Source of the DNA: CAZEJK01 sp964512045
Lineage (GTDB): Bacteria > Acidobacteriota > Thermoanaerobaculia > Thermoanaerobaculales > Sulfomarinibacteraceae
Direction: 5' to 3'
DNA length: 36,184 nucleotides
NCBI GenBank assembly: GCA_964512045.1
Contig: CAZEJK010000030.1
Span: 1-36,184, forward strand
The notes under the pieces were generated by a model. The model was not told the origin of the DNA. It ran no database searches and saw nothing but the letters and a program-made list of their open reading frames with translations. Position numbers and translations under genes: made by a program. Below are positions 22,427 through 29,912 of this stretch, piece by piece. Every line of letters starts with the position of its first letter. Position 1 is the stretch's first letter.

Positions 22427-23208
22427 TGCCGAGGCTCACGATCGACGGCCGGCGGGTCGAGGTGCCCGAAGGCTCGTATATCTTGGATGCCGCTCGCAAG
22501 GCGGGCATCCACATTCCGACGCTGTGCAACCACGCCGGCCTCGAGCCGTGGGGTGGCTGCCGGATGTGCGTCGTCGACATGTCCAAGGCGAGCTGGGACG
22601 ACGACTGGTTCAAGCTCGTCACATCCTGTAATCACCCCGCCGAGGACGGTATGACGGTGGTGACGAGCTCCGAACGCGTGGTGGAGACCAGGAAGGTCGT
22701 TGCGGACCTGCTCCTGGCTCGGTGTCCGAACACGCCCTTGATCCAGAAGCTCGCCGCAGAGTACGGAATCTACGAGACATCGTACGTACCGAACCCAGAG
22801 CCCACCGACTGCATCCTCTGCGGTCTGTGCACACGAGTCTGTGATCACATCGGGGTGTCTGCCATCAGCTCGGTGGATCGCGGCAGTGGGCGGGAGATCG
22901 CTCCCCCGTTCCACGCGCCCCCGCCCGACTGTATTGGTTGCCTGGCATGCGCGGAGATCTGCCCAACGGACTGCATCCCGTTCGAGACCTCGAGCACGAA
23001 GCGGGTGATCTGGGAGAAGGAGTTCGAGATGCTCCGGGATCCGGTCACTGGCGAGGGAATGATCACCAAGGCTCAGGCGGCGTACTTCGCTGAGCGTACC
23101 GGTGTTCCCCACGCCTACTTCGAGAGCAGCGATCGATCGAAGCGGAAACAGATGGCGCGGACATTCAGCTCGCTGGTGCCGGCTGGGGTCGCGACGGAGG
23201 AGCGGTGA
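22426..23208 (+). CDS. NuoG/HydA N-terminal-like iron-sulfur subunit without catalytic domain
   Basis: The 260-residue protein starts with a plant-type [2Fe-2S] ferredoxin domain (Cys 34, 45, 48, 68). A two-cluster ferredoxin domain follows (Cys 129, 132, 135, 139 and Cys 169, 172, 175, 179). Between them, where NuoG, HoxU and HydA usually carry the HxxxCxxCxxxxxC cluster motif, there is only a segment with a lone Cys 100. There is no H-cluster domain and no molybdopterin domain; the protein ends in a charged tail after residue 190. It should act purely as an electron wire between the HydB-like subunit and its partners. The start ATG overlaps the previous stop (TGATG) and the end overlaps the next ATG the same way. 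Confidence 0.92.
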   Translation: MPRLTIDGRRVEVPEGSYILDAARKAGIHIPTLCNHAGLEPWGGCRMCVVDMSKASWDDDWFKLVTSCNHPAEDGMTVVTSSERVVETRKVVADLLLARCPNTPLIQKLAAEYGIYETSYVPNPEPTDCILCGLCTRVCDHIGVSAISSVDRGSGREIAPPFHAPPPDCIGCLACAEICPTDCIPFETSSTKRVIWEKEFEMLRDPVTGEGMITKAQAAYFAERTGVPHAYFESSDRSKRKQMARTFSSLVPAGVATEER

Positions 23209-23669
23209 TGCGGCGGGTTTATAAGGTCAACGTGGAGCGGTGCATCGCCTGCGGCAAGTGTGAGCTCGCATGTGCGTTTGCCCACGGCTCGGAGGGTCAG
23301 CCGGCCACCAGCCGTATCAACATCGTGCGTCGAGGACCGGAGCTCGGTACGCCGATCGTGTGCTTTCAGTGCGATCAGGCGGCATGTGTTGCGGTCTGTC
23401 CCACCGAAGCGCTCGTTCGCAACCCCGAGACCGGCGCGATCGACATGGTCCGTGACCGGTGCATCCTCTGCCGGATGTGCGTTGCGGCATGTCCATTTGG
23501 CAACATGCTCTGGGACGAGACCTACCACTGCGTTCAAAAGTGCGACCTGTGCGGCGGCGAGCCGCGCTGTGTGGCGTTCTGCCCGACCGGCGCCCTGCAG
23601 TACGTTCCGGCCGAGGAGGCAGCCGAGCCGCCGGAGCCGCTGGATCGTTCCGAGGTGATGGTCGGATGA
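23208..23669 (+). CDS. Four-cluster [4Fe-4S] ferredoxin (HycB/CooF/AorA-like)
   Basis: The 153-residue polyferredoxin has sixteen cysteines in four sets: 12/15/18/22, 52/55/60/64, 85/88/91/95 and 112/115/121/125, with an extra Cys at 108. The arrangement matches the electron-transfer subunits of formate, CO and aldehyde:ferredoxin oxidoreductases. Its opening, YKVNVERCIACGKCELAC, looks most like the small partner of tungsten aldehyde oxidoreductases, but no such catalytic gene is in the window. ATG 23208 is preferred over the GTG at 23205 because it overlaps the preceding stop (TGATG) and suits the GGAGGAGC upstream. It probably links the oxidoreductase to the NADH module or to a further acceptor. 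Confidence 0.9.
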   Translation: MRRVYKVNVERCIACGKCELACAFAHGSEGQPATSRINIVRRGPELGTPIVCFQCDQAACVAVCPTEALVRNPETGAIDMVRDRCILCRMCVAACPFGNMLWDETYHCVQKCDLCGGEPRCVAFCPTGALQYVPAEEAAEPPEPLDRSEVMVG

Positions 23670-23679
23670 GGAGAGCATC

Positions 23680-24192
23680 ATGAGCGAAGCCCAGGATCAG
23701 ATCCGCGAGATCTTGCGCAAGGCGTACCAGATCGAGGTGGACGGCTACACGTTCTACTCGATGGCGGCCGACAAGGCGGACAAGACGGCCGTTCAGGAGC
23801 TGTTCGACAAGCTGGCCCGCGACGAGGTCGAGCACAAGGCCTATCTGCGCGGCATCATGTCGTCGTACGAGAACAAGGGCGTGGCGGCGTTCCAGATCGA
23901 AAGGCGCGCACCGGATCTCGCCGGCTTCACCGATAGGGTGTTCACCGATCGGTTCAAGCAGCAGGCCGAGGGCGCCGACTTCGAGATGGGTGTGCTGTCC
24001 GTCGGCATGACCTTGGAGACGAACGCCATCCAGTACTTCCGTGGCGCGGCGCAGAGCACCTCCGAGCACGAGGTCAAGGAGTTCTACGAGTTCCTCGCGA
24101 GCTGGGAGCAGGAGCACTTCGACGCGCTCCAGGCGCTGTATAACGGCGTTCGCCAGGACTTCTGGCACGATAGCGGTTTCGCGCCGTTCTGA
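23680..24192 (+). CDS. Ferritin-like diiron protein (rubrerythrin family, no rubredoxin domain)
   Basis: The 170-residue four-helix protein has a diiron ligand set: Glu 19, Glu 49-x-x-His 52, Glu 113 and Glu 143-x-x-His 146. This is the rubrerythrin/ferritin-like pattern. The C-terminal rubredoxin iron site is missing, so electrons must come from a partner. Such proteins reduce peroxide or sense and store iron in anaerobes. It follows the polyferredoxin by 10 nt with GAGGAGAGC before the ATG, so it appears to be the last operon gene. A likely role is protecting the oxygen-sensitive iron-sulfur complex, possibly taking electrons from the neighbouring ferredoxin (inference). Confidence 0.88.
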   Translation: MSEAQDQIREILRKAYQIEVDGYTFYSMAADKADKTAVQELFDKLARDEVEHKAYLRGIMSSYENKGVAAFQIERRAPDLAGFTDRVFTDRFKQQAEGADFEMGVLSVGMTLETNAIQYFRGAAQSTSEHEVKEFYEFLASWEQEHFDALQALYNGVRQDFWHDSGFAPF

Positions 24193-24728
24193 CGGAGTTG
24201 GGAGTCTGCTGGCGGTGGTCTCGCGCGCGGTCCGTGGATCGACCACGTCGAGGAGCGCGTGCCGTACGGGCTCGGCGAGCTGGCTGGCGATCAGCGCCGT
24301 GCGGACAGGGCTCGGCCTGCAACCTCACTGCTGAAGGTGGTGATGGTCGGGGTCGATGACGACGCGAGAGCCACGCGTCTCCTTGGCAAGCGTCTTCTCG
24401 GCGGGAATGAGTTGATTATCTGGAGCTGTTGTGTAAGTATACCGCATCGGCTGGATGTGCATCCTGATGGCATTCGAAGTCGGAGCGGTCCTCGCAGGGT
24501 CCACACGACCTGAACGGCAGCTTCCACCAGCGGCTCTCCCGTTCACAATCAAGCTGGAACGACTCCAAGCGCGCTGAAGGTTTCCGTGCCCGCGGAGTCA
24601 ACGTACGTCTACCAAGTCGGCCACCGTGGTCGGCCAGCGACCCGGCGGGCAGCCGGCCCGCCCTTAAGGCTGCGACAGGGGCACCGCGCAGCGGCCCTTC
24701 GCGGGACCAGGAAGAAGAGAGAAGAGAC
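24193..24728 (+). other. Long gene-free stretch; 3' part is a probable structured leader of the RRM gene
   Basis: No credible gene fills these 536 bases. Small frames on either strand (for example minus 24325-24552) have no recognisable domain. An AT-richer patch, TTGATT at 24412 and TATACC at 24438, could be part of a promoter, though the spacing (20 nt) is too long for a good match. Downstream are two possible stems: GACTCC/GGAGTC (24561-24566 with 24594-24599, extended inward by GCG/CGC) and GGCGGGC/GCCCGCC (24644-24650 with 24656-24662, 5-nt loop). A purine-rich run (AGGAAGAAGAGAGAAGAGAC) ends at the RRM start codon and contains its ribosome-binding site. Confidence 0.45.
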
Positions 24729-25016
24729 ATGTCAAAGAAGCTGTTTGTGGGAAGTCTGAGCTGGAACACCAACAACGATAGTCTGCGTGAGGCGTTCGCG
24801 CCCCACGGCGAGATTGAAGAGGCGACTGTCGTTGCCGACCGCGACACCGGACGTTCCCGTGGCTTTGGATTCGTGACGTTCGCGGATGACGAGGCCGCTG
24901 ACAAGGCCGTAGCGGCGCTCAACCAGACCGAGCTCGACGGGCGGACCATCAAGGTCGACGTCGCTCAGGCGAGGAACCGCGACCGCGATGGTGGCCGACC
25001 GAACAATCGCTGGTAA
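24729..25016 (+). CDS. RRM-type RNA-binding protein
   Basis: The 95-residue protein is a single RNA-recognition motif. RNP2 is KLFVGSLSW near the start, RNP1 is RGFGFVTF in the middle, and the tail is short and Arg/Asp/Gly-rich. These small bacterial RRM proteins bind single-stranded RNA, are often cold- or stress-induced, and act in the cytoplasm. The ATG follows a purine-rich ribosome-binding region. It stands alone, with a long leader before it and a strong terminator 22 nt after its stop, so it is monocistronic. The structured leader suggests post-transcriptional control, perhaps by its own product (inference). Confidence 0.94.
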   Translation: MSKKLFVGSLSWNTNNDSLREAFAPHGEIEEATVVADRDTGRSRGFGFVTFADDEAADKAVAALNQTELDGRTIKVDVAQARNRDRDGGRPNNRW

Positions 25017-25038
25017 GGCACACTTCGAACACACGCGA

Positions 25039-25067
25039 GACCCCTCCTTCGGGAGGGGTCTTTTTCT
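25039..25067 (+). terminator. Rho-independent terminator of the RRM gene
   Basis: A perfect 9-bp stem GACCCCTCC/GGAGGGGTC (25039-25047 with 25052-25060) is closed by a TTCG tetraloop and followed by TTTTTCTGTTT. It is the clearest intrinsic terminator in the window. Confidence 0.95.
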
Positions 25068-25130
25068 GTTTGCGACCATACTCCGGCATGCACCGACCAT
25101 GAACCGACCCCGGAGAAAGCGTGCGAAGCC

Positions 25131-26828
25131 CTACGCCATTGGTCCTTCCATGGCGACCCGAGCGAGGTTCTCCGCCGGCTGGGGATGGGAGATCCAGAAC
25201 CCCTGCACGTAGTCCACACCGATGTCTCGCAGGCGGCCGAGAGTCTCGAAGTCGCTGACGGACTCGGCGATGGTCTCCATTCCGAGGAGGTGGCTGATCT
25301 GGTTGATGGACTCCACAAGTGCGCGGTCCAGTGAGGTTGTGGACATCGCTTCGACGAAGGAACCGTCGATCTTGAGGTATTGGACAGGAAGATCGCGGAG
25401 GTATCCGTACGATGCGGCGCCCGTACCGAAGTCGTCCAGTGCCAGCTTGCACCCGATCGAGCCGAGCTCTTGTATCAGCCATCGTGCCTGCTCGAGGTTC
25501 TCCACCGCCGCGGTCTCGGTGATCTCGAAGCAGAGCTTGTGGGGTGGAATCCCGGTCTCGGCGAGCTGGGCACGGATGCAGTCGAGCACGCTGGCATCGC
25601 GCAGCGAGAGCCCGGAGAGGTTGATGAAGCAGCGGCTCGTCCGACGGAGTGCGTCTTCGGAAAAGCAGCGCAACGTCTTCAATGCGTTGCGCACCACCCA
25701 GCGGTCGACGGTGCTCATCAGACCGAAGCGCTCCGCCGCGCGGATGAGATCGCCGGGAGGCTGGAGCGTGCCACCACTGCCGCCGAGTCGGAGCAGGACC
25801 TCGAAGCTCAAGCCGCGACTGGCGCGTCGGGAGAGGGGCACGATCTGCTGGCCGAAGAGTCTCGACTTGCCGCTGTTCAGCTCCTGATTGATGCGGCCCA
25901 CCCAGCTCATCTCGTCACGACGCTGGGCGAAGTCAGCGTCGTCGCGGCGGTACACCTGGACGCTGCCGCGTCCGCGGTCCTTGGCCATGTAGCATGCCTG
26001 ATCGGCCGCGGAGAGCGCTCTCGAGGCAGTCCGAAGCTCCGCGCTGACGAGCACGACACCAAAGCTGGCGCTCACCGAGAACGTCTTGCCATCCCACGTG
26101 AAGCAGAACTGGCGCAACCGGTCCTGTAACGCCTCAACAAAGTCGAGAGTCTTCCTGAGGGTCGGGCGGCGCAGCAGGATGGCGAACTCGTCGCCTCCGA
26201 GCCGCGCCAGCACGTCCTTCGAGCCCACAGCCTCACGCAGGAGTGCCGACACCCACAGGAGCAGGTCGTCGCCTGCCTCGTGCCCGGATGTGTCGTTGAT
26301 GAGCTTGAACTGATCCATGTCCATGAACATCAGGAAGGTGGTGCTGCCGTCTGCGATCGCCTGCTCAATGTGCTCGACGAAGGCCTGCCGGTTCAGCAGC
26401 CCGGTGAGCTGGTCATGGCTCGCAATCCGTGCGATCTGCAGCGCCATCAGACGCCTGTCACCAGTGTCCCGAAACGCGATCACCACTTGGGCGTCGATCT
26501 GTGCTCCGTCGGGAAGGCGAGTGACGGTGTACTCGATCGGAACCGTTCGTCCGTCGCTGCGCACGAGAAGGCCGTCCTCGCGGACCGGCTCGGCGGCGGG
26601 ATCACGATGCTCGATCTCGAGGTCGACTTCGGCGGCGAGGAGATCGGTCGTGAGGGAGAACACTTCCTGTACGGGCTGTCCGATGGCATCGCCCGCGGAC
26701 CAGCCAGTCAGCTTCTCGGCCCAGCCCGACAGGCTGACCACGCGGCCCTCTGCGTCGACCGTGAGGACGCCCACGCCGAGGGAGTTGAGCGCGAACCGCT
26801 CCACGGGAAGATGCTCGTTGGATTGCAT
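25131..26828 (-). CDS. PAS-GGDEF-EAL cyclic-di-GMP signalling protein
   Basis: The 565-residue cytoplasmic protein has a PAS-type sensor at about residues 8-125 (VGVLTVDAEGRVVSLSGWAE). A GGDEF domain at about 130-295 has an intact signature, GGDEF at 211-215, and no RxxD inhibitory site just before it. The EAL domain at about 305-560 has its signature as EVL (343-345) and keeps Asn 403, Glu 436, DD 465-466, Lys 486, Glu 522 and Gln 542. Cyclase activity is likely and phosphodiesterase activity plausible, so it may be bifunctional or have one domain regulating the other. Start: ATG 26828 has only a weak ribosome-binding site. It follows the subtilase gene by 59 nt on the same strand, so the two may be cotranscribed. 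No membrane segment is present. Confidence 0.92.
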   Translation of the reverse strand: MQSNEHLPVERFALNSLGVGVLTVDAEGRVVSLSGWAEKLTGWSAGDAIGQPVQEVFSLTTDLLAAEVDLEIEHRDPAAEPVREDGLLVRSDGRTVPIEYTVTRLPDGAQIDAQVVIAFRDTGDRRLMALQIARIASHDQLTGLLNRQAFVEHIEQAIADGSTTFLMFMDMDQFKLINDTSGHEAGDDLLLWVSALLREAVGSKDVLARLGGDEFAILLRRPTLRKTLDFVEALQDRLRQFCFTWDGKTFSVSASFGVVLVSAELRTASRALSAADQACYMAKDRGRGSVQVYRRDDADFAQRRDEMSWVGRINQELNSGKSRLFGQQIVPLSRRASRGLSFEVLLRLGGSGGTLQPPGDLIRAAERFGLMSTVDRWVVRNALKTLRCFSEDALRRTSRCFINLSGLSLRDASVLDCIRAQLAETGIPPHKLCFEITETAAVENLEQARWLIQELGSIGCKLALDDFGTGAASYGYLRDLPVQYLKIDGSFVEAMSTTSLDRALVESINQISHLLGMETIAESVSDFETLGRLRDIGVDYVQGFWISHPQPAENLARVAMEGPMA

Positions 26829-26887
26829 CAGAGAGCTCTACACGGCGAGGGTGCGGTATCGGGACCGCACCCACATTCTCCTCAATC

Positions 26888-29794
26888 CTATCGCTTCACC
26901 GAAAGATCCAGCTCCAGCACCAGCTGCGGATGGTCGGGATCCCTCGGTTCCAGGTGAACCGAGCCGAGCCAGGCTCCTCCGCTGGCCGGCGCAGGGGGGG
27001 TCTGCTGCATCTCGAGCAGCAGGTCAGCGGCCCTGTAAGGGTACAGCACGATCGTGTCGTCACCCGCGGCGTTTGTCACCGTCATCGGGATTGGCTGACG
27101 GTAGTGGTGTCGCTCTTCGATCTCGAGCGACCACTCCGGGGTGCTCAGATCCGGGTCGGCGGTGCCGCCCAAGACCTTGAGCGTCAGGACGCCGTCGGCG
27201 CGGGCCGGGACGTCGAGAGAGAGCAGGCGGTACACGAACCCGGTTTGTGCCACGGCGTTGCCTTCTGAGTCCAGAACCTGCACGGCCACGTCCGTGAACA
27301 GGGCCCAGTCCTCCGCCGGGATCGCCAACCTCAGCTCGAGCGATGTCTCCTCCGGTGCGATCTGGAGCGATTTCGAGAAGCTGTGTCCGCTGACTGTCTC
27401 GGTGGTTCGGTACACGGATCCGTCGACGCGGCCTGTTGCGCTTCCGATCCAGGTCGAATCGAGCTCTGAGCTCAGCTGGAGGCTCCCACCCGGGGCGCTG
27501 CCCGCTGAATGGGCGAGGGAAGCGGAGCTCGGTACAGGCTCGACCAGCCCGAGGGAACGAATGTGCAGGCGGGCATCGACGGGCTGGAGGTTGTCGATCC
27601 CTCCGGTGAGAGTGATCTCCCAGACTCCAGCGGTGAGTCGGTGCGGTGGCACCGCCGCCTCCAGACGCGGGTTGTGAGCGCCAACGCGGCCGAGGGGGAT
27701 CTCGCGTCCTTCAGGATCGAAGGCAGTGGCGAGCACCGTCAGATCGCGACTGGTCTCCTCAGTCTCCACCTCGATCTCCAACGAACCGGTCCTCGGCGTC
27801 ACGGTGACGTATGACCGGTGGGTCACGGAGGCTGCCAGAGCCTCGACAGGGACCTCGACAGAGCCCTCCGCTCCGAGCTCGTGCGGGATAGCAACCGCGA
27901 TGGGAACCATGATGGCAGGGCCGAGCCGTTGCCGTTGCGCCCGGTCGTGGCGTTTGTCGAAGAGCTCGAGGCTGGTCTGGTAGAGGCCGGGATGGGCCAG
28001 ACGACGGGTATCGAACAGCAGCCGGAAGCTCGCAGATCGGTCCTGCTTGAGGTACGTGGACGGCCGGTCGACCTGGACCCAGTCGACGGGGCAGACAATA
28101 TCGAACGCCTGGTAGAAATCGGCGACGTCCTGCTCCGTCGCGTGTGCGGGGAAGACCGCATCGATCGTGACCTCGTGCCGATCCTGGCCGCGCGGGTAGA
28201 AGTCGCCACGATACAAGACCGTCGGTCCCGTGGCCTCGGCGGCGTCCGGCGAGGGGGTTGAGACCTTGTACAGCAGGGGTCGTGAGGCGGGTCGTTCGGC
28301 AAGCTCGTGATACACCGTCCAGGCGGCGGGGACATCGACCACGCCGGCACCCACGTCGAATGGTCCGTACGGTGGCAGCGGTCGCGCCGAGCGCACCAGC
28401 GCTGCCCGCAGGAGGTCCCGTTGAACAGGAGTACCGGTCTGCCGGGCCGCGGAGTAGAGGAGCGCACATGCACCGGCGGCCTGCGGGGCGGCCATCGAGG
28501 TTCCCCGCATCACGTCTCGGCCGCCGGTGTGATCCGGTACCGTGGAGGCGGCGAAGCCGGGGCATGCGAAGTCCGGCTTGGCCAGCTCGCCGCCGCGCGA
28601 GGAGAAGGAGAACACGCGGTCGCCGTCCAGCTCGACACCGTAGACAGCATGGGCCGTGTCAGCGGCCAGGAGGGCAGCCACCGAGAACGGCTGCGAGGCG
28701 GCGGCCGGGAGACCGACCGATGAGAGACCCGGTCCGTCGTTCCCCGCCGACAGCGTGGCCGCGACTCCTGGATGCTCGCCGAGGAGCGCATCGATCAGCC
28801 GCTCCGCGTCGGCGGTTCCCTCGTGCTCTGAGCCGATGCCGTACGACATCTGAATGACGAGCGGCATCTCGAGCTCTTCGGCACGCTCGACCGCCCACCG
28901 CCACGCACGGATCATCGATCCGGGGCCAGTGGCTCCTCCTGAGAGCGTGTTGTTGCCGATCTTGGCGGCGATGATATGGGCGCCCGGGGCGATTCCGTTG
29001 TATCCGTCCTGCCCGTTGATGCCGTAGCCAGCGGCGATGCCGGCGACGTGCGTGCCGTGCGCGCCACCGTCGAAGTACAGCGCCGCCTCGCGCTCTTCGG
29101 GCCACAGGTTCAGGGCAAATGCCACAGGGTCTGCATCCCCGTGTGGGTCGTTGCCGCCGAGATGGAACCACTCCTGTGCGACCGAGTAGTCGTGGATGAG
29201 AGACTCGTCGGCGAGGTCGCCGTCCGCGTCGGTGTCGATCACGGCGGCCCACGGCCCATCTTCAGCCGTACGGTACGCCACGAGACCGAACACCTCGTCG
29301 GATCGTCCGTTGGCGTTGAGATCCTCGACGGCGCTGTTGCGGAAAGCGGACTCCAGGAAGTAGCCGACGAGGATCTCGGAGCCTTCGACAGGTTGTTGGG
29401 ACACCGAGTCGAACCCGTAGAGCCATCGGCCCTCGCCTGCGAAGAGCGCCGCGCCGTGGTCGTCCGCATCGTGCTCTGCAGGCTCGAGCTCGATCCGATC
29501 CTCGTCGGTGAAGACCCGTACGTCGAGGATCTTCGTGCGACCATCTGGAGTCTCGGTCAGGCCTGGGACACCGAGAGCGACGCCCGTGTCGAGAACAGCG
29601 ATCAGCACCCCGCGTCCGTCCCAGGCTGGGTTGTCTGCAATGAAGGCGTCGGCCTTGATGGTGGATGTGGAGAGGAACGGCCACTGCAGAGGGTCGCCGT
29701 GCTGTGCAGCGCCGATGGGTGGACTGGTCAGCATGAGCGAGACGGTGGAGATGATGAGGAGTACCAGATGACGAGCGCACAGACGAGCGGGCAT
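26888..29794 (-). CDS. Secreted S8 subtilase related to tripeptidyl peptidase II
   Basis: The 968-residue exported serine protease has a signal peptide (HLVLLIISTVSLMLTS, cleavage near GAA-QHG). Catalytic residues are Asp 69 (VLIAVLDTG), His 246 (AHGTHVAG), oxyanion Asn 352 (SAGNDG) and Ser 433 (RGTSMAAP). The Asp-to-His distance of 177 residues is far larger than in subtilisin and close to that of tripeptidyl peptidase II. The segments YNGIAPGAHIIAAKIG and IQMSYG also resemble that family. The inserted region includes calcium-loop-like DLNANGRSDEV and DTDADGDLADE. The last ~500 residues are beta-rich. Start: ATG 29794 follows GGAGG with a 5-nt spacer; upstream in-frame sequence lies in the divergent promoter region. 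It likely trims extracellular or periplasmic peptides. Confidence 0.92.
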   Translation of the reverse strand: MPARLCARHLVLLIISTVSLMLTSPPIGAAQHGDPLQWPFLSTSTIKADAFIADNPAWDGRGVLIAVLDTGVALGVPGLTETPDGRTKILDVRVFTDEDRIELEPAEHDADDHGAALFAGEGRWLYGFDSVSQQPVEGSEILVGYFLESAFRNSAVEDLNANGRSDEVFGLVAYRTAEDGPWAAVIDTDADGDLADESLIHDYSVAQEWFHLGGNDPHGDADPVAFALNLWPEEREAALYFDGGAHGTHVAGIAAGYGINGQDGYNGIAPGAHIIAAKIGNNTLSGGATGPGSMIRAWRWAVERAEELEMPLVIQMSYGIGSEHEGTADAERLIDALLGEHPGVAATLSAGNDGPGLSSVGLPAAASQPFSVAALLAADTAHAVYGVELDGDRVFSFSSRGGELAKPDFACPGFAASTVPDHTGGRDVMRGTSMAAPQAAGACALLYSAARQTGTPVQRDLLRAALVRSARPLPPYGPFDVGAGVVDVPAAWTVYHELAERPASRPLLYKVSTPSPDAAEATGPTVLYRGDFYPRGQDRHEVTIDAVFPAHATEQDVADFYQAFDIVCPVDWVQVDRPSTYLKQDRSASFRLLFDTRRLAHPGLYQTSLELFDKRHDRAQRQRLGPAIMVPIAVAIPHELGAEGSVEVPVEALAASVTHRSYVTVTPRTGSLEIEVETEETSRDLTVLATAFDPEGREIPLGRVGAHNPRLEAAVPPHRLTAGVWEITLTGGIDNLQPVDARLHIRSLGLVEPVPSSASLAHSAGSAPGGSLQLSSELDSTWIGSATGRVDGSVYRTTETVSGHSFSKSLQIAPEETSLELRLAIPAEDWALFTDVAVQVLDSEGNAVAQTGFVYRLLSLDVPARADGVLTLKVLGGTADPDLSTPEWSLEIEERHHYRQPIPMTVTNAAGDDTIVLYPYRAADLLLEMQQTPPAPASGGAWLGSVHLEPRDPDHPQLVLELDLSVKR

Positions 29795-29824
29795 CGAGAC
29801 CTCCGTTCCCCGGAAGGGGCGCGG

Positions 29825-29843
29825 GCAGGATGCCACATCCTGC
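29825..29843. repeat. Inverted repeat, 8-bp arms, in the subtilase/DnaC-like divergent region
   Basis: GCAGGATG, then CCA, then CATCCTGC form a perfect inverted repeat. It lies about 30 nt before the subtilase start, within its likely leader, and about 70 nt before the ATPase start. It could be an operator or an mRNA hairpin. Confidence 0.45.
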
Positions 29844-29900
29844 GGCTCCTGGTCGAGCCCGGTGAGGACGGAGCGCGAGCACGCGGGAGGGTTGCTCCGG

Positions 29901-29906
29901 TATACT
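29901..29906 (+). promoter_or_regulatory. Candidate -10 element (TATACT) for a leaderless DnaC-like mRNA
   Basis: TATACT ends 6 nt before the ATG at 29913, so a transcript starting at the usual distance would begin at or next to the start codon. No Shine-Dalgarno lies at proper spacing; the nearest purine-rich GGGAGGG is more than 20 nt away. No clear -35 is visible. Confidence 0.4.
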
Positions 29907-29912
29907 CCGCTC

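Noticed and set aside
16575..24192. Interpretation as a hydrogenase or as a complex I operon
   Set aside because: There is no H-cluster domain, no [NiFe] large subunit and no membrane Nuo subunit; the only catalytic subunits are the thiamine-diphosphate oxidoreductase genes.
24325..24552. Minus-strand frame of 75 codons in the gap before the RRM gene
   Set aside because: It has no recognised motif and no ribosome-binding site, and its codons are mixed in third-position GC unlike the real genes around it.
29899..29906. GGTATACT as a shared bidirectional promoter for the subtilase as well
   Set aside because: The reverse reading gives only TATACC with no -35, so evidence for use in that direction is too thin.
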